A DNA stretch of 64,000 nucleotides from an uncultured Eubacteriales bacterium (GTDB lineage Bacteria > Bacillota > Clostridia > Oscillospirales > Acutalibacteraceae): NCBI GenBank assembly GCA_934643185.1, contig CAKUBN010000005.1:9298-73297 (forward strand), given 5' to 3'. This document shows, piece after piece, positions 17,470-25,956 of the stretch; positions within the stretch are counted from its first letter, which is position 1, and every line of letters begins with the position of its first letter. A model generated the notes under the pieces. The model was not told the origin of the DNA and did no database searches. It worked only from the letters and a program-made list of their open reading frames with translations. A program made the position numbers and the translations under genes.

Positions 17470-18339
17470 TTACTCTTTGGAAATGTCGGTGCCGAAATAT
17501 TTTTCGGAGAGGGCGGTGAGGGTGCCATCGTCTGCCATTTCCTTCAGCGCGTCGTTGACGGCTGCGAGCAGCGTTGCGGTGTCGTCACCCTTGCGGATCG
17601 GAATGGCGACTTTTTCGACTTCGTCGGAGAACGTAGCGATCTTGATGTTCGCTTCCGGGTGCTCCTTTACGTAGTCTGCAAACACGACTTCTGCGTTCAG
17701 GGTCGCATCGATACGGCCGGAAAGCAGCAGCTCGATGGTCTGGTTGAGGTCGTCCACGCCCGTGACCGTTGCGCCGTAAGCTTCAGCCTGCGTTGCATAG
17801 GTGCTGGAGATGGTGTTCGCGGTCGTTTTGCCCTCGAGGTCTTCCATGGAGTTGATTTCGTCGTAATCGCCGCGCACGATAACGGCGGTGCGGTTATATG
17901 CATACGGGGTAGAGAAGTTGTACTTTTCCGCGCGCTCTTCCGTGACGCCTACGCCGTTGACCATGATGTCATAACGGCCGTCATCAAGACCGGCAAGCAG
18001 GCCGTCCCACTCGCCCTCGACAAAGTTGACCTCTACGCCAAGCTTTTCTGCGATGTTCTGCGCAACTTCTACGTCATAGCCGACAAGGTTATCCTCGGCA
18101 TCGTGGTATGTCCACGGCGCCCAAGTGCCTTCCATCGCGACCGTGATGGTGCCCTTTTCCTTGATCTGCGCGAGCAGGTCGTTTTCTTCCGCTGCGGAAG
18201 ACTCGCTTTCCGCTTCGCTCGATGCAGAGGAAGCATCGCTGCTTGCCGCACCGGACGTTGTGCCGCCCGAGGAGCAACCCGTAAGCACGACTGCCGTGAG
18301 CATCAGCACAGCCATAAGTAAAGAAAGTGTTCTTTTCAT
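17470..18339 (-). CDS. Amino-acid ABC transporter substrate-binding lipoprotein (family 3)
   Basis: A 289-residue extracellular lipoprotein. The signal peptide ends in the lipobox LTGC with Cys22 as the lipidated residue, followed by a Ser/Ala/Glu-rich linker (23-50). The bilobed SBP_bac_3 fold follows: ITVAMEGTWAPWTYHD, LVGYDVEVAQNIAEKLGV, and WDGLLAGLDDGRYDIM. It is last in a permease-ATPase-binding protein operon. The partner ATPase resembles the cystine importer TcyC/TcyN, so cystine is the best guess, but other polar amino acids fit. Start preceded by AAGGAG. Confidence 0.92.
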   Translation of the reverse strand: MKRTLSLLMAVLMLTAVVLTGCSSGGTTSGAASSDASSASSEAESESSAAEENDLLAQIKEKGTITVAMEGTWAPWTYHDAEDNLVGYDVEVAQNIAEKLGVEVNFVEGEWDGLLAGLDDGRYDIMVNGVGVTEERAEKYNFSTPYAYNRTAVIVRGDYDEINSMEDLEGKTTANTISSTYATQAEAYGATVTGVDDLNQTIELLLSGRIDATLNAEVVFADYVKEHPEANIKIATFSDEVEKVAIPIRKGDDTATLLAAVNDALKEMADDGTLTALSEKYFGTDISKE

Positions 18340-18394
18340 GTTCTCTTACTCCTTTGCTTAAGTAGGATAAATATGGATAACGGACTGACAAAAA

Positions 18395-19138
18395 TCAATC
18401 CATGTCTCCCTGAATGGTGCGCAGGAACGCTTTTGTGCGTTCCTCCTTCGGGTTCTCGAAAAATTCTTTCGAGGAGCCTTGCTCGACGATAACGCCGTCT
18501 TCCATGAAGATAACCTTATTTGAGACCGTGCGGGCAAAGCCCATTTCATGTGTGACGACGAGCATCGTCATGCCCTCATTTGCAAGGTCGCGCATGACGG
18601 AAAGCACTTCGCCGGTGAGCTCCGGGTCAAGCGCGCTCGTCGGTTCATCGAAGAAGATAATCTCCGGGTTTGTCGCAATGGCGCGGGCAATGGCAACGCG
18701 CTGCTGCTGGCCGCCGGAAAGCTGCGAGGGGTAATAATCGTAACGGTCGGAAAGACCGACCTTGTCGAGCGCTTTTTTGCCGATCTCAATGGCTTCCGCC
18801 TTGTGCATTTTGCGGGCAACGATGAGACCCTCTGTGACGTTCTGCAGCGCTGTTTTGTTCAAAAACAGGTTGTAGTTTTGGAACACGAACGCCGTTTTGC
18901 GGCGCAGGCGCGCAATCTCTTTTTTGGTGATCTTATCGAATTCGAATTTTTCGTTATCAAAAATCAAGGTGCCGCTGTCGGCTTTTTCGAGGAAGTTTAT
19001 GCAGCGCAGGAGGGTTGTTTTACCGGAGCCGGACGGGCCGATGATGGCGACCACATCGCCCTGCTCCACGTCGAGATCGACGCCGCGCAGCACATGCAGC
19101 TCGCCGAAGGATTTTTTAATGTCCAGAATTTGCAGCAT
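18395..19138 (-). CDS. Amino-acid (probably cystine) ABC transporter ATPase
   Basis: A 247-residue cytoplasmic ATPase that energises the importer. Walker A GPSGSGKTT, Q-loop FVFQNYNLF, signature LSGGQQQR, Walker B IIFFDEPTSALD and switch His in VVTHEM are all present. Segments such as RRKTAFVFQNYNLFLNKTA and NVTEGLIVARK are characteristic of the TcyC/TcyN cystine subgroup rather than GlnQ. It starts 3 bp after the permease stop, and the binding protein follows after 55 bp. Confidence 0.92.
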   Translation of the reverse strand: MLQILDIKKSFGELHVLRGVDLDVEQGDVVAIIGPSGSGKTTLLRCINFLEKADSGTLIFDNEKFEFDKITKKEIARLRRKTAFVFQNYNLFLNKTALQNVTEGLIVARKMHKAEAIEIGKKALDKVGLSDRYDYYPSQLSGGQQQRVAIARAIATNPEIIFFDEPTSALDPELTGEVLSVMRDLANEGMTMLVVTHEMGFARTVSNKVIFMEDGVIVEQGSSKEFFENPKEERTKAFLRTIQGDMD

Positions 19139-19141
19139 AAC

Positions 19142-19819
19142 TCAGCCCTCCTTGTGTCCGTAAGACGCGAGCTTCTTTTCGCCAAAGCGCTGCACCCAAG
19201 TGAGCACCGTGGAGAAAATGAGGTATATAAGGCCGACCTCAAGATATAAAAGCAGCGGCTCATACGTGCGCGCCACGATGCGCTGTGTGACCATGAACAT
19301 TTCCGTTACGGTGATGTTCGCCGCAAGGGAGGTGTCCTTGACCATGGAGATGAGCGAGTTGGAAAGCGGCGGGAACGCCGTGCGCATGGCCTGCGGCAGC
19401 ACGATGCGGAAAATGGTCTGGAGGTAGGTAAGCCCCACGCACTGACCGGCTTCAAGCTGACCCTTCGGCACGGATTCAAGCGCAGCGCGGATGGTCTCGG
19501 CACAATACGCGCCCTCATTCAGGGAGAACACGATAACTGCCGCCGGAAACGGATCGAGCAAAATGCCGACGCGGGAAAGGCCGAAGAACACAACGAACAA
19601 CTGCACAAGCAGCGGTGTGCCGCGGAAGATCCAAATGTAAAAACGCGCAATCTGCTTTAAAACCTTCACATTTGCGAACTGCACCAGCGCCATAATGACC
19701 GCGATAATGAGTGCAAAGGTGAACGAAATGACCGTGAGCGGAATGGTGACCGTCAGGCCGGGAATGAGAATTTTCGGAAAGGAGTCTATAAAGAGCTCCC
19801 ATAAACGTCCGCTGAACAT
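19142..19819 (-). CDS. Amino-acid (probably cystine) ABC transporter permease
   Basis: A 225-residue inner-membrane permease of the HisM/GlnP type with about five helices. The EAA loop that docks the ATPase is EAGQCVGLTYLQTIFRIVLPQA-like (about residues 125-146), and FRGTPLLVQLF is the family N-terminal signature. Lead gene of a three-gene importer; a consensus promoter lies about 75 bp upstream. AAGAGGG precedes the ATG. Confidence 0.92.
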   Translation of the reverse strand: MFSGRLWELFIDSFPKILIPGLTVTIPLTVISFTFALIIAVIMALVQFANVKVLKQIARFYIWIFRGTPLLVQLFVVFFGLSRVGILLDPFPAAVIVFSLNEGAYCAETIRAALESVPKGQLEAGQCVGLTYLQTIFRIVLPQAMRTAFPPLSNSLISMVKDTSLAANITVTEMFMVTQRIVARTYEPLLLYLEVGLIYLIFSTVLTWVQRFGEKKLASYGHKEG

Positions 19820-19891
19820 AGCTTTTGTTCTTCCCTCTTTCTGAAAATGAATATCAATACAAATATACGCCCTGTACTTTACTTGAAGTTT

Positions 19892-19920
19892 AGTATACCC
19901 GTGATGGGTTAAAATGTCAA
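19892..19920 (-). promoter_or_regulatory. Promoter of the amino-acid ABC operon
   Basis: TTGACA (19915-19920), 17 bp, TATACT (19892-19897) on the minus strand. The spacer contains ACCCATCACGGGT, a possible operator dyad. No riboswitch or T-box is visible in the short leader. Confidence 0.75.
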
Positions 19921-20046
19921 ATACTTATAATGGATTGAACCACATGCTTTTCGGGCATAGTATACCTTTTTCGTATGGTTTCAAATGCAACTGAAAAAAC
20001 CGGGTCTCCCGAACGGCGAGCAAGGCGACCGTCAGAAAGGCACACA

Positions 20047-20079
20047 TGCAAAAAGGGACAGCACAGCGCTGTCCCTTTT
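20047..20079 (-). terminator. Terminator after the GH3 gene
   Basis: AAAAGGGACAGC pairs with GCTGTCCCTTTT around a short loop; U-rich on both strands, so it may also act in reverse. It lies about 40 nt after the GH3 stop. Confidence 0.85.
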
Positions 20080-20116
20080 CGAGTATTCAACTTTTGAATT
20101 TAAATCGGTTTAAAAC

Positions 20117-22954
20117 TCACACCGTGTAAAAACGGAACCACTTTAAGGACGTCTGCTTTGTGAAGACGATGCGCAGCTCGGTGAGTCCGGCTTCGGCGGC
20201 GACATCGCACGTAAACGATGTGAACTTTGTGAGGCTTCCGGTGCCTGTGCCGCCCGCTTTGCCGAGAACTTTTCCGGTCTTGTTATCCGCAAGGAGGATC
20301 TCCACGTCGCCGGAGGGCGCGCTCATGGCGCACTCAAACGCGTTGCAGCCGGTGAGATCCATGTTCTTATATACGAGGAAGCTGCGGAAATCCTTCGCTT
20401 CCACATACGTTTCGCCATCGCGCTTATCCGTGAGGAACGTGACGCCGCTGTAATCATCGGCATCGATGGCTTCCTGCTTGAAGAAGCCCGGTCGACCCGA
20501 GAACGCTTCGCCTGCAATCTCCACGTCGGCGGTAAGGCGGATGTCGTCGCTCGCCGCGCCGACTTCCATTTTATACACGCCGCTTTCGACCGTGTAGATC
20601 TTTCTGCCGTTGCACCAAACGGCAAGGTCGTCGATCTTGAAATTCAGCGTAACGGTGACGGTCTCGCCCGCCTTGATGTGCACGCGCTTGAAGGCTTTGA
20701 GTGCATGGATGGGACGCACACGCAGGGAGCCCGGCAGGCTCATGTAAAGCTGCACCACTTCGTCGCCGTCAAGAGCGCCGGTGTTCTGCACGTTTACAGT
20801 CGCGATGACTTCGCCGTTTTCCTGCTTAACGGTCAGATTGCTGTATGCAAAAGTCGTATAGCTGAGGCCGTAGCCGAACGCGTAGAGCGGCTTGCCTCTA
20901 AAATAGAGGTACGTCACATGGTTTTTCGCGATGTCGTAATCGTCAAGCGCGGGGAGATCACGAACAGAACGATACCACGTGGTCGGGGTGCGGCCGGCGG
21001 GATTGTTTTCGCCGAAGACGGTCGCGGCAGCAACATGGCCGAGGCACGGGCCGAGGTGCGTGGAGCACAGCACGGCTTTGGCGGTGTCCTTCTCCTTGTT
21101 GATGGCGAACGGATAGCCCGTGACGAGGTACAGCAGAGTACTCTCATTTGCAGCCGCTGCGGCGTTCAGGAGCGCGGTCTGGGCTTTCGGCAGGCGGATA
21201 TCCGGGCGGTCATACTCTTCGCGCGCGTTGATGAGCGGCTGGTTGCCCGCGCAGACGATGACATGATCGGCGCGTTTTGCAAGCTCCTTGACACGATCTG
21301 CGCCGGAGGAGACGACTTCTACTGTGAACTGCTTGCAGGGGCAATCGCCGGAACCGGCCTTAGCGACGAGCTTATTTTCGTCGTTTACGGCGACGGCGCG
21401 GTGCTGCCAGGTATCGAAGTACAAAACGCCGTCCTCTTCCTTGGCGTACAGCAGTTCTTTCACGAACCAGCCGAACACGACATCCGCTGTGCAGTTCATG
21501 CCGGGGTCGATGGTGACGGTGTTTTCGTCCTGCGGGGTCTCATCAAAGAAATTTTTGTCCTCGGTGAGATACTTGCCGGTGCGCACACTGCGCAGCGTCC
21601 ACGCGCCGAAGTCCCAATCCGCGCGCTCAAAGAGGTCGGCGGTGTTCTCGTCGGCATCGGCGTACACGGCACCGTTTTCGGCGATGCGCAGGTATTTGCC
21701 GGTCTTTTCGGAGCGGATGCGGACTTGATCGAAGCCCTCATCAAACAGCACGCGGCTTTCGCCGAGCTTCTCTTTAAAGCCCTCGACGACCGGCGTTTGG
21801 TTCGGCGCGTAGCCGCAGTACCAGCAGGTGTAGTTTTCGTTTGCGAGCGGGCCCACGACTGCGACGGTGCACTTGCCGTCATCGTTTAACGGCAGCATGC
21901 CGTGGTTTTCGAGCAGGATGACGGATTCCTTTGCCGCTTTCACGGCAAGGGCTTTGTGCGCGGGGCTTGCGAGCTTTGCGGGGTCGATGTGCGCGTAGGG
22001 GTGGTTTTCGTCGAAATCGCCGAGCTTAAAGCGCAGCAATAATGTGGAATACACGGCTTTATCGAGGTTTTCTTCGGTGAGGTAGCCCTTTTCGAGCGCT
22101 TCGCGCACGGCGGGATCGACCATGGAGCGGCTGTCGAGCATCATATCTGCGCCGACGCCGAGGATGTCGCCCATGGACTGCGCGTGATTTTCATATGTGC
22201 GGTGCGCGGCGACGTTCTGGCCGAAATCGCCGCCGTCGCTGACGGCAAACGTCATGCCCCACTCTTTTTTGCAGATCTCCGAAACATCCGGGTTGTTGAC
22301 ACCCTCCACGCCGTTGATGCAGTTGTACGCCGTCATGAGACCCGGTGCACGGCCCTCGCGCACGGCGGGCTCGAAGGCTTTTAAGTAATACTCGTGCTTT
22401 AAGCGCGGCGTGATGTTCGCGTTCGTCGTCTGACGTTCGTTTTCGTAGTTGTTGGCGTAGAAGTGCTTGAGCAAAGGCGCGGTCTTCAAATATTTTTCGT
22501 CTTTGCCCGTAAGGCCGCGGCAGTAGGCGGCGCTCATTTTGCCCGTAAGGCACGGGTCTTCGCCGTAGGCTTCTTCGTTTCTGCCCCAGCGCGGGTCGCG
22601 CTCCATATCGATGGTTGGGCCGAAAAGCTCCAGGGAGGACGGTCTTTCCTCCATATCGTGCGTGATGCGTGTTTCGTCGCCTGCCATGTCGCCGAGCTGC
22701 TCCATGAGGGCATCGTCGAACATAGCCGCCATGCCCCACGGCTGCGGCAGAATGGTGGTCTCGCGCTTTTGGTCGCGGTTTACGACGCCGCGCGCGATCT
22801 CGGTGCCGATGTGTGTCTTTTTGATGCCGAGGCGCGGAATAGCGTCGAGCTGCGACGTGATCATGCCGATCTTTTCCTCGCGCGTCAGGCGCGAAAGCAG
22901 GTCTTTTGCGCGCTCCTCAAACGGCAGGGCGCTATCTTGAAAACGGTATTTCAT
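20117..22954 (-). CDS. Glycoside hydrolase family 3 enzyme with fascin-like insert and CBM6-like tail
   Basis: Retaining exo-glycosidase, probably a beta-glucosidase or beta-xylosidase, of 945 residues. Order: GH3 TIM barrel (about 1-300) with the likely nucleophile D240 in AVSDGGD and the substrate-binding KHFYANN near 163; GH3 alpha/beta sandwich (about 330-700) interrupted at about 409-550 by a beta-trefoil, fascin-like insert (VRIRSEKTGKYLRI repeated as LRSVRTGKYLTE); fibronectin-III-like domain (about 710-805); and a C-terminal CBM6-like jelly roll (about 820-945). No signal peptide, so it likely acts in the cytoplasm on imported oligosaccharides, unusual for a protein with carbohydrate-binding modules. 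87 bp behind a GH2 gene. Substrate uncertain. Confidence 0.9.
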   Translation of the reverse strand: MKYRFQDSALPFEERAKDLLSRLTREEKIGMITSQLDAIPRLGIKKTHIGTEIARGVVNRDQKRETTILPQPWGMAAMFDDALMEQLGDMAGDETRITHDMEERPSSLELFGPTIDMERDPRWGRNEEAYGEDPCLTGKMSAAYCRGLTGKDEKYLKTAPLLKHFYANNYENERQTTNANITPRLKHEYYLKAFEPAVREGRAPGLMTAYNCINGVEGVNNPDVSEICKKEWGMTFAVSDGGDFGQNVAAHRTYENHAQSMGDILGVGADMMLDSRSMVDPAVREALEKGYLTEENLDKAVYSTLLLRFKLGDFDENHPYAHIDPAKLASPAHKALAVKAAKESVILLENHGMLPLNDDGKCTVAVVGPLANENYTCWYCGYAPNQTPVVEGFKEKLGESRVLFDEGFDQVRIRSEKTGKYLRIAENGAVYADADENTADLFERADWDFGAWTLRSVRTGKYLTEDKNFFDETPQDENTVTIDPGMNCTADVVFGWFVKELLYAKEEDGVLYFDTWQHRAVAVNDENKLVAKAGSGDCPCKQFTVEVVSSGADRVKELAKRADHVIVCAGNQPLINAREEYDRPDIRLPKAQTALLNAAAAANESTLLYLVTGYPFAINKEKDTAKAVLCSTHLGPCLGHVAAATVFGENNPAGRTPTTWYRSVRDLPALDDYDIAKNHVTYLYFRGKPLYAFGYGLSYTTFAYSNLTVKQENGEVIATVNVQNTGALDGDEVVQLYMSLPGSLRVRPIHALKAFKRVHIKAGETVTVTLNFKIDDLAVWCNGRKIYTVESGVYKMEVGAASDDIRLTADVEIAGEAFSGRPGFFKQEAIDADDYSGVTFLTDKRDGETYVEAKDFRSFLVYKNMDLTGCNAFECAMSAPSGDVEILLADNKTGKVLGKAGGTGTGSLTKFTSFTCDVAAEAGLTELRIVFTKQTSLKWFRFYTV

Positions 22955-23041
22955 GCGAAACTCCTTTCAAACTGTGTTTTGCGTTTATAGAAAGCATGCC
23001 GCACAAAGCGGGGGCTTTATGCGGCAGCGTTTCAATACGTA

Positions 23042-25717
23042 TTAAAACCAGGAATCCGTATAGCTGGCCTTTTTGGTCTCCTCGCTCGGTGCGGGCGGGG
23101 CAACATGCAGCACGGGCGTTTCCGTGCAGTTTTCAACGCGGAGCGTCTTCGGCTTATTCGGGTAGAGCGTGACGTAGTTATCACTGTAATGCACGCGGTC
23201 GTCGCTCGTCATGAGGTACGCAAACGGCGTGTACACGCTTGCGCGGATCGTCACGAGCAGATCGTTGCCGTCCTGCTCGACCTTTTCGATCTTCGCGTCG
23301 CTTTCCGGGAAGACGTAATCGCGGTAATACGCGCGCAGGCTGTCGGCGGTGTCGAAGCCCTCGGCGCTTGCAAAGAAGAAGCCGTGCTTTAAATCATTGC
23401 AGACGGAAATGTGGAACTGCTGCATGGAGTGCGGGGCGACCTCGAGCGTCTTTGTGCAGAGGCTGTCGGTCTCGCCGGTGAAGGTCATGTAGCCGCAGTG
23501 GATGTCCGCCGTGAACGCTTCGGGCGTTTCGTTGATGACGGTCACTTCTGCGCCGCCTTCCGCCGCGCGGATGATGAGCTTTTTCGTCGCGAACGCGCGC
23601 TTTAAGAAGTAGAACGAGATTTTTCTCGTCAGATAGTAATCGATGATTGTCCATCCCGTTTCCGGCCAGCAGTCGTTGTACATCCAGATGAGGTCACCTG
23701 CGCCGTACGGCTTGCGGCGCATGGCTTCGGCAAGCTCGGCGTACAGAAGGCCCTGCATGATGCCGCTATACAGCAGATAGCCGTGCTCATCGAGGTTCTT
23801 AAACTCGGTCAAATGGCGGTCGATCGCGCCGTCGATGTTGTTGCGCTTGCGATCAAACTCGCCGTGGTGCTTCCAGATGGGGTTATCAAAGCGCATTTCG
23901 GTGCCGTCGAGGTAACGTCTTACGGTGCTTTCCATCTGCGCGCCGAAGAAGCCGTATTCGCTCGAAAAACGCGCCGGGATGCGGTCGAACGCCTCAAGCT
24001 CATAGACGAACTTGAACTTCGTTTTCGGGTGACGGCCGAAGAACGACCAAGCGTGCACGTCGCCCTGTTCGCTCTCGTTGGCGCGGTCGCCGAAGTACGG
24101 CGAGGAGGGCATGTACGGGATGAGCGGGCTGTTGCGGTGCACGGCACGCGGCTGAATGTAGTTGAAGATCTTCTCGCCGTAGAAGCGCTCCGGCTTGATG
24201 GGTGCCGGGAACCAATCGGTGTAGGATTCTGCAATTTCGTTGTTGCCGGTCCAGATGGCCATGCAGGGATAATGTGCAAGGCGCTTCGTCTGGTACTCGG
24301 CCTCGCGCTCGGCTTCAAAGAGGAAGTCGTTTTTGTGGTCGGGGTAGAACGCGCAGGCGTACATAAAGTCGTGCATCAGCAAAATGCCGTACTCCGAGCA
24401 ATATTCATAGAAGCAGTCCGGCTCATACGTGCCGCCGCCCCACATGCGGAACATGGTAAAGTGCGCCGCCGCGCCCTCGCGCACGAGCGTCTCGTAGCTT
24501 TCCTTCGGGGTGCGCAGGTAAAGGGAATCCGTCGGCACCCAGTTGCCGCCCTTGCAGAAAATGCGCACGCCGTTCACCTTAAAGAAGAAGTTGCGGCTGC
24601 CGTCTTCTAATTTCGAGGTATCGAGCTCCAGTGTGCGGATGCCAATCTTCTTCGGCTGCATCTCGTGCAGGATGCCCTTTGTGACGCAGCAGGCCTTGAA
24701 CGTGTAGAGGTTCTGTTCGCCGTAGCCGTTCGGCCACCAGAGCTTTGCGTCTTTGATGGTGACGCGTTCCTCGGCGAAGTTCACGCCGCCGACGAGCATG
24801 AGCGTCTGCTTGCCGGTGTAAACGGTTTTGCCGTCAAACTCGAGCGTGTAGGTCAGCTCGCCCTCGGCGCTTGTGACCATGTCGGATTTTTCGATCTCAA
24901 AGTGGAACTCCACCTCGGCGTCATTGCCGTTGAGCTTTAAGGTATCCACGCGGGACGCAATGACCTGCGCGCCGCTGAACGCCTCGATCTCAATGGAGCG
25001 GCCGATGCCGCAGGTGGGCACGGGCTGGCACCAGTCCCAGCCGTAGGTAAACTGCGGCTTGCGGGTGTAGACGCGCTGGTCGCAGATGGCGTTTTCGCTT
25101 GCGCAGTAGAACGAAACCGCGTCGCGCGGGTAGTGCAGCTCCATGCCGGAGGTGAGGCGGATGACAAGCTGGTTTTTGCCGACATGCAGGAAGCGCTTGA
25201 TGTCTTCGCTGAACGCGCAGAATGCGTTTTCGTGGTGCGCGGCGGGCATGCCGTTTACGATGATGTCGGCGTTGAAATCGAGCATTTCGATATTGAGACG
25301 CACGATGTCTTCGTTCAGCATATCTTCCGTGACGTCAAAGTCGCGGACGAGCCACCAGGAGAGATCCTTGATCCACTGGTTTTTCTTTGTGTTTTCCTTT
25401 AAAAACGGCTCTTCTACGATGCCATTTTCAATTAAAGCGGACGTGACGTCGCCCGGCACATGCATCGGGATAAAGCCGTATTTGGACGGGAACGCGTGCA
25501 TGGATTTATCCGTCATCACGTGAAAATGCGGGTTCGGGTCTTTTAAGAACTCTGCCTGTTCTTCTTCGGAAAGGTCTTCAAGCTTTAAAAACGCCGGCAG
25601 CGTTGCGCGCACGGGGGCTGCGTCCATTTTGCGCAGCACTTCGTTGTAGCGCTCTGCCGTAACGTCCATAAATTCGCCGCGCAGCTTCCACGCGCCGGCA
25701 AGAGACAGTTTGCTCAT
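23042..25717 (-). CDS. Glycoside hydrolase family 2 beta-mannosidase-like enzyme
   Basis: An 891-residue cytoplasmic exo-glycosidase; no signal peptide. The GH2 sugar-binding domain comes first (about 1-200), then an Ig-like domain, then the TIM barrel with GGNWVPTDSLY, MFRMWGGGTYEP, the acid/base motif WTGNNEIAESY and a nucleophile Glu in FSSEYGFFG. These match beta-mannosidases better than beta-galactosidases. The start was set at the ATG at 25717, which has AAGGAG 7-8 nt upstream; a longer frame to 25813 adds 32 residues through the promoter and is rejected. Next to a GH3 gene and an oligosaccharide importer, suggesting beta-mannoside or gluco-mannan oligosaccharide use. Confidence 0.9.
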   Translation of the reverse strand: MSKLSLAGAWKLRGEFMDVTAERYNEVLRKMDAAPVRATLPAFLKLEDLSEEEQAEFLKDPNPHFHVMTDKSMHAFPSKYGFIPMHVPGDVTSALIENGIVEEPFLKENTKKNQWIKDLSWWLVRDFDVTEDMLNEDIVRLNIEMLDFNADIIVNGMPAAHHENAFCAFSEDIKRFLHVGKNQLVIRLTSGMELHYPRDAVSFYCASENAICDQRVYTRKPQFTYGWDWCQPVPTCGIGRSIEIEAFSGAQVIASRVDTLKLNGNDAEVEFHFEIEKSDMVTSAEGELTYTLEFDGKTVYTGKQTLMLVGGVNFAEERVTIKDAKLWWPNGYGEQNLYTFKACCVTKGILHEMQPKKIGIRTLELDTSKLEDGSRNFFFKVNGVRIFCKGGNWVPTDSLYLRTPKESYETLVREGAAAHFTMFRMWGGGTYEPDCFYEYCSEYGILLMHDFMYACAFYPDHKNDFLFEAEREAEYQTKRLAHYPCMAIWTGNNEIAESYTDWFPAPIKPERFYGEKIFNYIQPRAVHRNSPLIPYMPSSPYFGDRANESEQGDVHAWSFFGRHPKTKFKFVYELEAFDRIPARFSSEYGFFGAQMESTVRRYLDGTEMRFDNPIWKHHGEFDRKRNNIDGAIDRHLTEFKNLDEHGYLLYSGIMQGLLYAELAEAMRRKPYGAGDLIWMYNDCWPETGWTIIDYYLTRKISFYFLKRAFATKKLIIRAAEGGAEVTVINETPEAFTADIHCGYMTFTGETDSLCTKTLEVAPHSMQQFHISVCNDLKHGFFFASAEGFDTADSLRAYYRDYVFPESDAKIEKVEQDGNDLLVTIRASVYTPFAYLMTSDDRVHYSDNYVTLYPNKPKTLRVENCTETPVLHVAPPAPSEETKKASYTDSWF

Positions 25718-25771
25718 TTTTTTACAACTCCTTCGGGGGATTTGCATAGGCGTATATTTGCCTTTCTTTGC

Positions 25772-25800
25772 ATTGTAGCCGATGCAAAGCGAGAATTCAA
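25772..25800 (-). promoter_or_regulatory. Promoter of the GH2-GH3 pair
   Basis: TTGAAT, 17 bp, TACAAT on the minus strand, about 50 nt before the GH2 start. GCTTTGCATCGGC in the spacer forms an imperfect dyad with downstream ATGCAAAG. Confidence 0.65.
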
Positions 25801-25890
25801 TAGCTTTTTGCAAATTTCATATAGAGAAAAAAGCGCACATTTTCTTGCAAACATGCACAGTTTTTTCGCGGCTTATTTTTGCATAAGAAA

Positions 25891-25920
25891 CAAAATGGGA
25901 GAAGCCCGAAAGCTTCCCCC
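25891..25920 (-). terminator. Terminator-like hairpin after the sugar-binding protein gene
   Basis: GGGGGAAGC/GCTTCTCCC stem on the minus strand followed by ATTTTG; a weak U-tract. It lies about 37 nt after the stop. Confidence 0.55.
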
Positions 25921-25956
25921 ATCTGTATACATTTTAATCGAGATCAGATCAATCGA